Positions 58,422 through 58,514 of a stretch of DNA of 58,514 bases are shown here, one piece after another. Both the position numbers and the translations under genes were made by a program. The DNA lies in the NCBI GenBank assembly GCA_017432325.1, contig JAFRJJ010000031.1, positions 1-58,514 on the forward strand, in the 5' to 3' direction. Within the stretch, counting starts at the first letter, position 1. Each line of letters opens with the position of its first letter. Origin of the DNA: Solobacterium sp. GTDB lineage: Bacteria > Bacillota_I > Bacilli_A > Erysipelotrichales > Erysipelotrichaceae. The notes beneath the pieces were generated by a model, which ran no database searches, was not told the DNA's origin, and was given only the letters and a program-made list of their open reading frames with translations.

Positions 58422-58466
58422 GATAAATGCCGGAAGACATATTCTTAACATAGAGAGGTCGAGAAT

Positions 58467-58514
58467 ATGTTGATCAACCAGGAATTCATTAATCATCTGA
58501 CACCTGTAGAAGTA
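58467..58514 (+). CDS. start of an unidentified gene, cut by window end
   Basis: Sixteen codons (MLINQEFINHLTPVEV) after AGAGAGG. Too short to identify. Its upstream cre-like sites suggest a carbon-metabolism gene. Confidence 0.55.
   Translation, partial: MLINQEFINHLTPVEV

Noticed and set aside
1..58514. CRISPR arrays, insertion sequences, integrases, tRNA or rRNA genes
   Set aside because: I looked for regular spaced repeats, transposase motifs, and cloverleaf or rRNA signatures and saw none. Small degraded elements could be missed by eye.

Overview
The window looks like chromosome from a low-to-mid G+C Firmicute, most likely an Erysipelotrichia/Mollicutes-related gut anaerobe (inference). 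The clues are an mraZ promoter with three AAGTG repeats at 10-bp period, ThrRS and HisRS T-boxes, the tmcAL-yceD-rpmF and comN-secDF gene pairs, a fused SecDF, a split transketolase, and small HTH proteins beside acpP that recall mycoplasma MG284. Genes are tightly packed, many with ATGA or TGATG overlaps, and most promoters carry an extended -10 (TGnTATAAT-like). I see no insertion sequence, prophage, CRISPR array, tRNA or rRNA.

Layout. 0.2-6.5 kb: rimO, a DUF2779 nuclease-like gene, hpf, a FAD-dependent oxidoreductase, a histidine phosphatase, and a CPBP-like membrane protein on the minus strand. 6.6-10.5 kb: a tandem duplicate of a small HTH gene (second copy frameshifted), acpP, ptsI, and a pssD/pssE glycosyltransferase pair. 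10.5-16.7 kb: DUF1836, hemolysin III, a metallophosphatase, an anchored SGNH hydrolase, split transketolase and yebC. 16.7-19.2 kb: a long structured leader ahead of a three-gene operon (two membrane proteins, DUF5058 and a partner, plus an ATC-hydrolase-like enzyme). 19.3-22.9 kb: an anchored surface protein, an ABC ATPase with degenerate FHA-like N-terminus, and a separate permease. 22.9-25.8 kb: tmcAL, an alpha/beta hydrolase, yceD and rpmF.

26-33.2 kb: an ECF transporter (S, fused A-A', T) followed with 1-bp gaps by four SAM-hydroxide adenosyltransferase genes holding five domains, of which one is catalytically degenerate and one gene lacks its C-terminal domain. 33.4-38.3 kb: a short division/wall cluster mraZ-rsmH-ftsL-pbpB-mraY, without murD, ftsW, murG or ftsQ. 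38.3-39.1 kb: about 460 nt of apparently structured RNA of unknown class, then the thrS T-box. 39.1-43.5 kb: thrS (no TGS domain), comN, secDF. 43.6-48.5 kb: HAD phosphatase, a murL-murD2 pair (the alternative D-glutamate route for peptidoglycan) and recJ. 48.6-54.7 kb: apt, relA, T-box, hisS, aspS. Then a probable 6S RNA, a minus-strand GH28 pectinase-like gene, a DUF3267 zincin, a second SGNH hydrolase, a HIT protein, and the first 16 codons of a gene behind CcpA-like palindromes.

Functionally the window is mainly housekeeping (translation, wall, PTS, stringent response). Four parts stand out: the ECF/SAM-hydrolase array, the DUF5058/ATC-hydrolase operon with its leader, the large RNA between mraY and thrS, and the MurD2-MurL pair.
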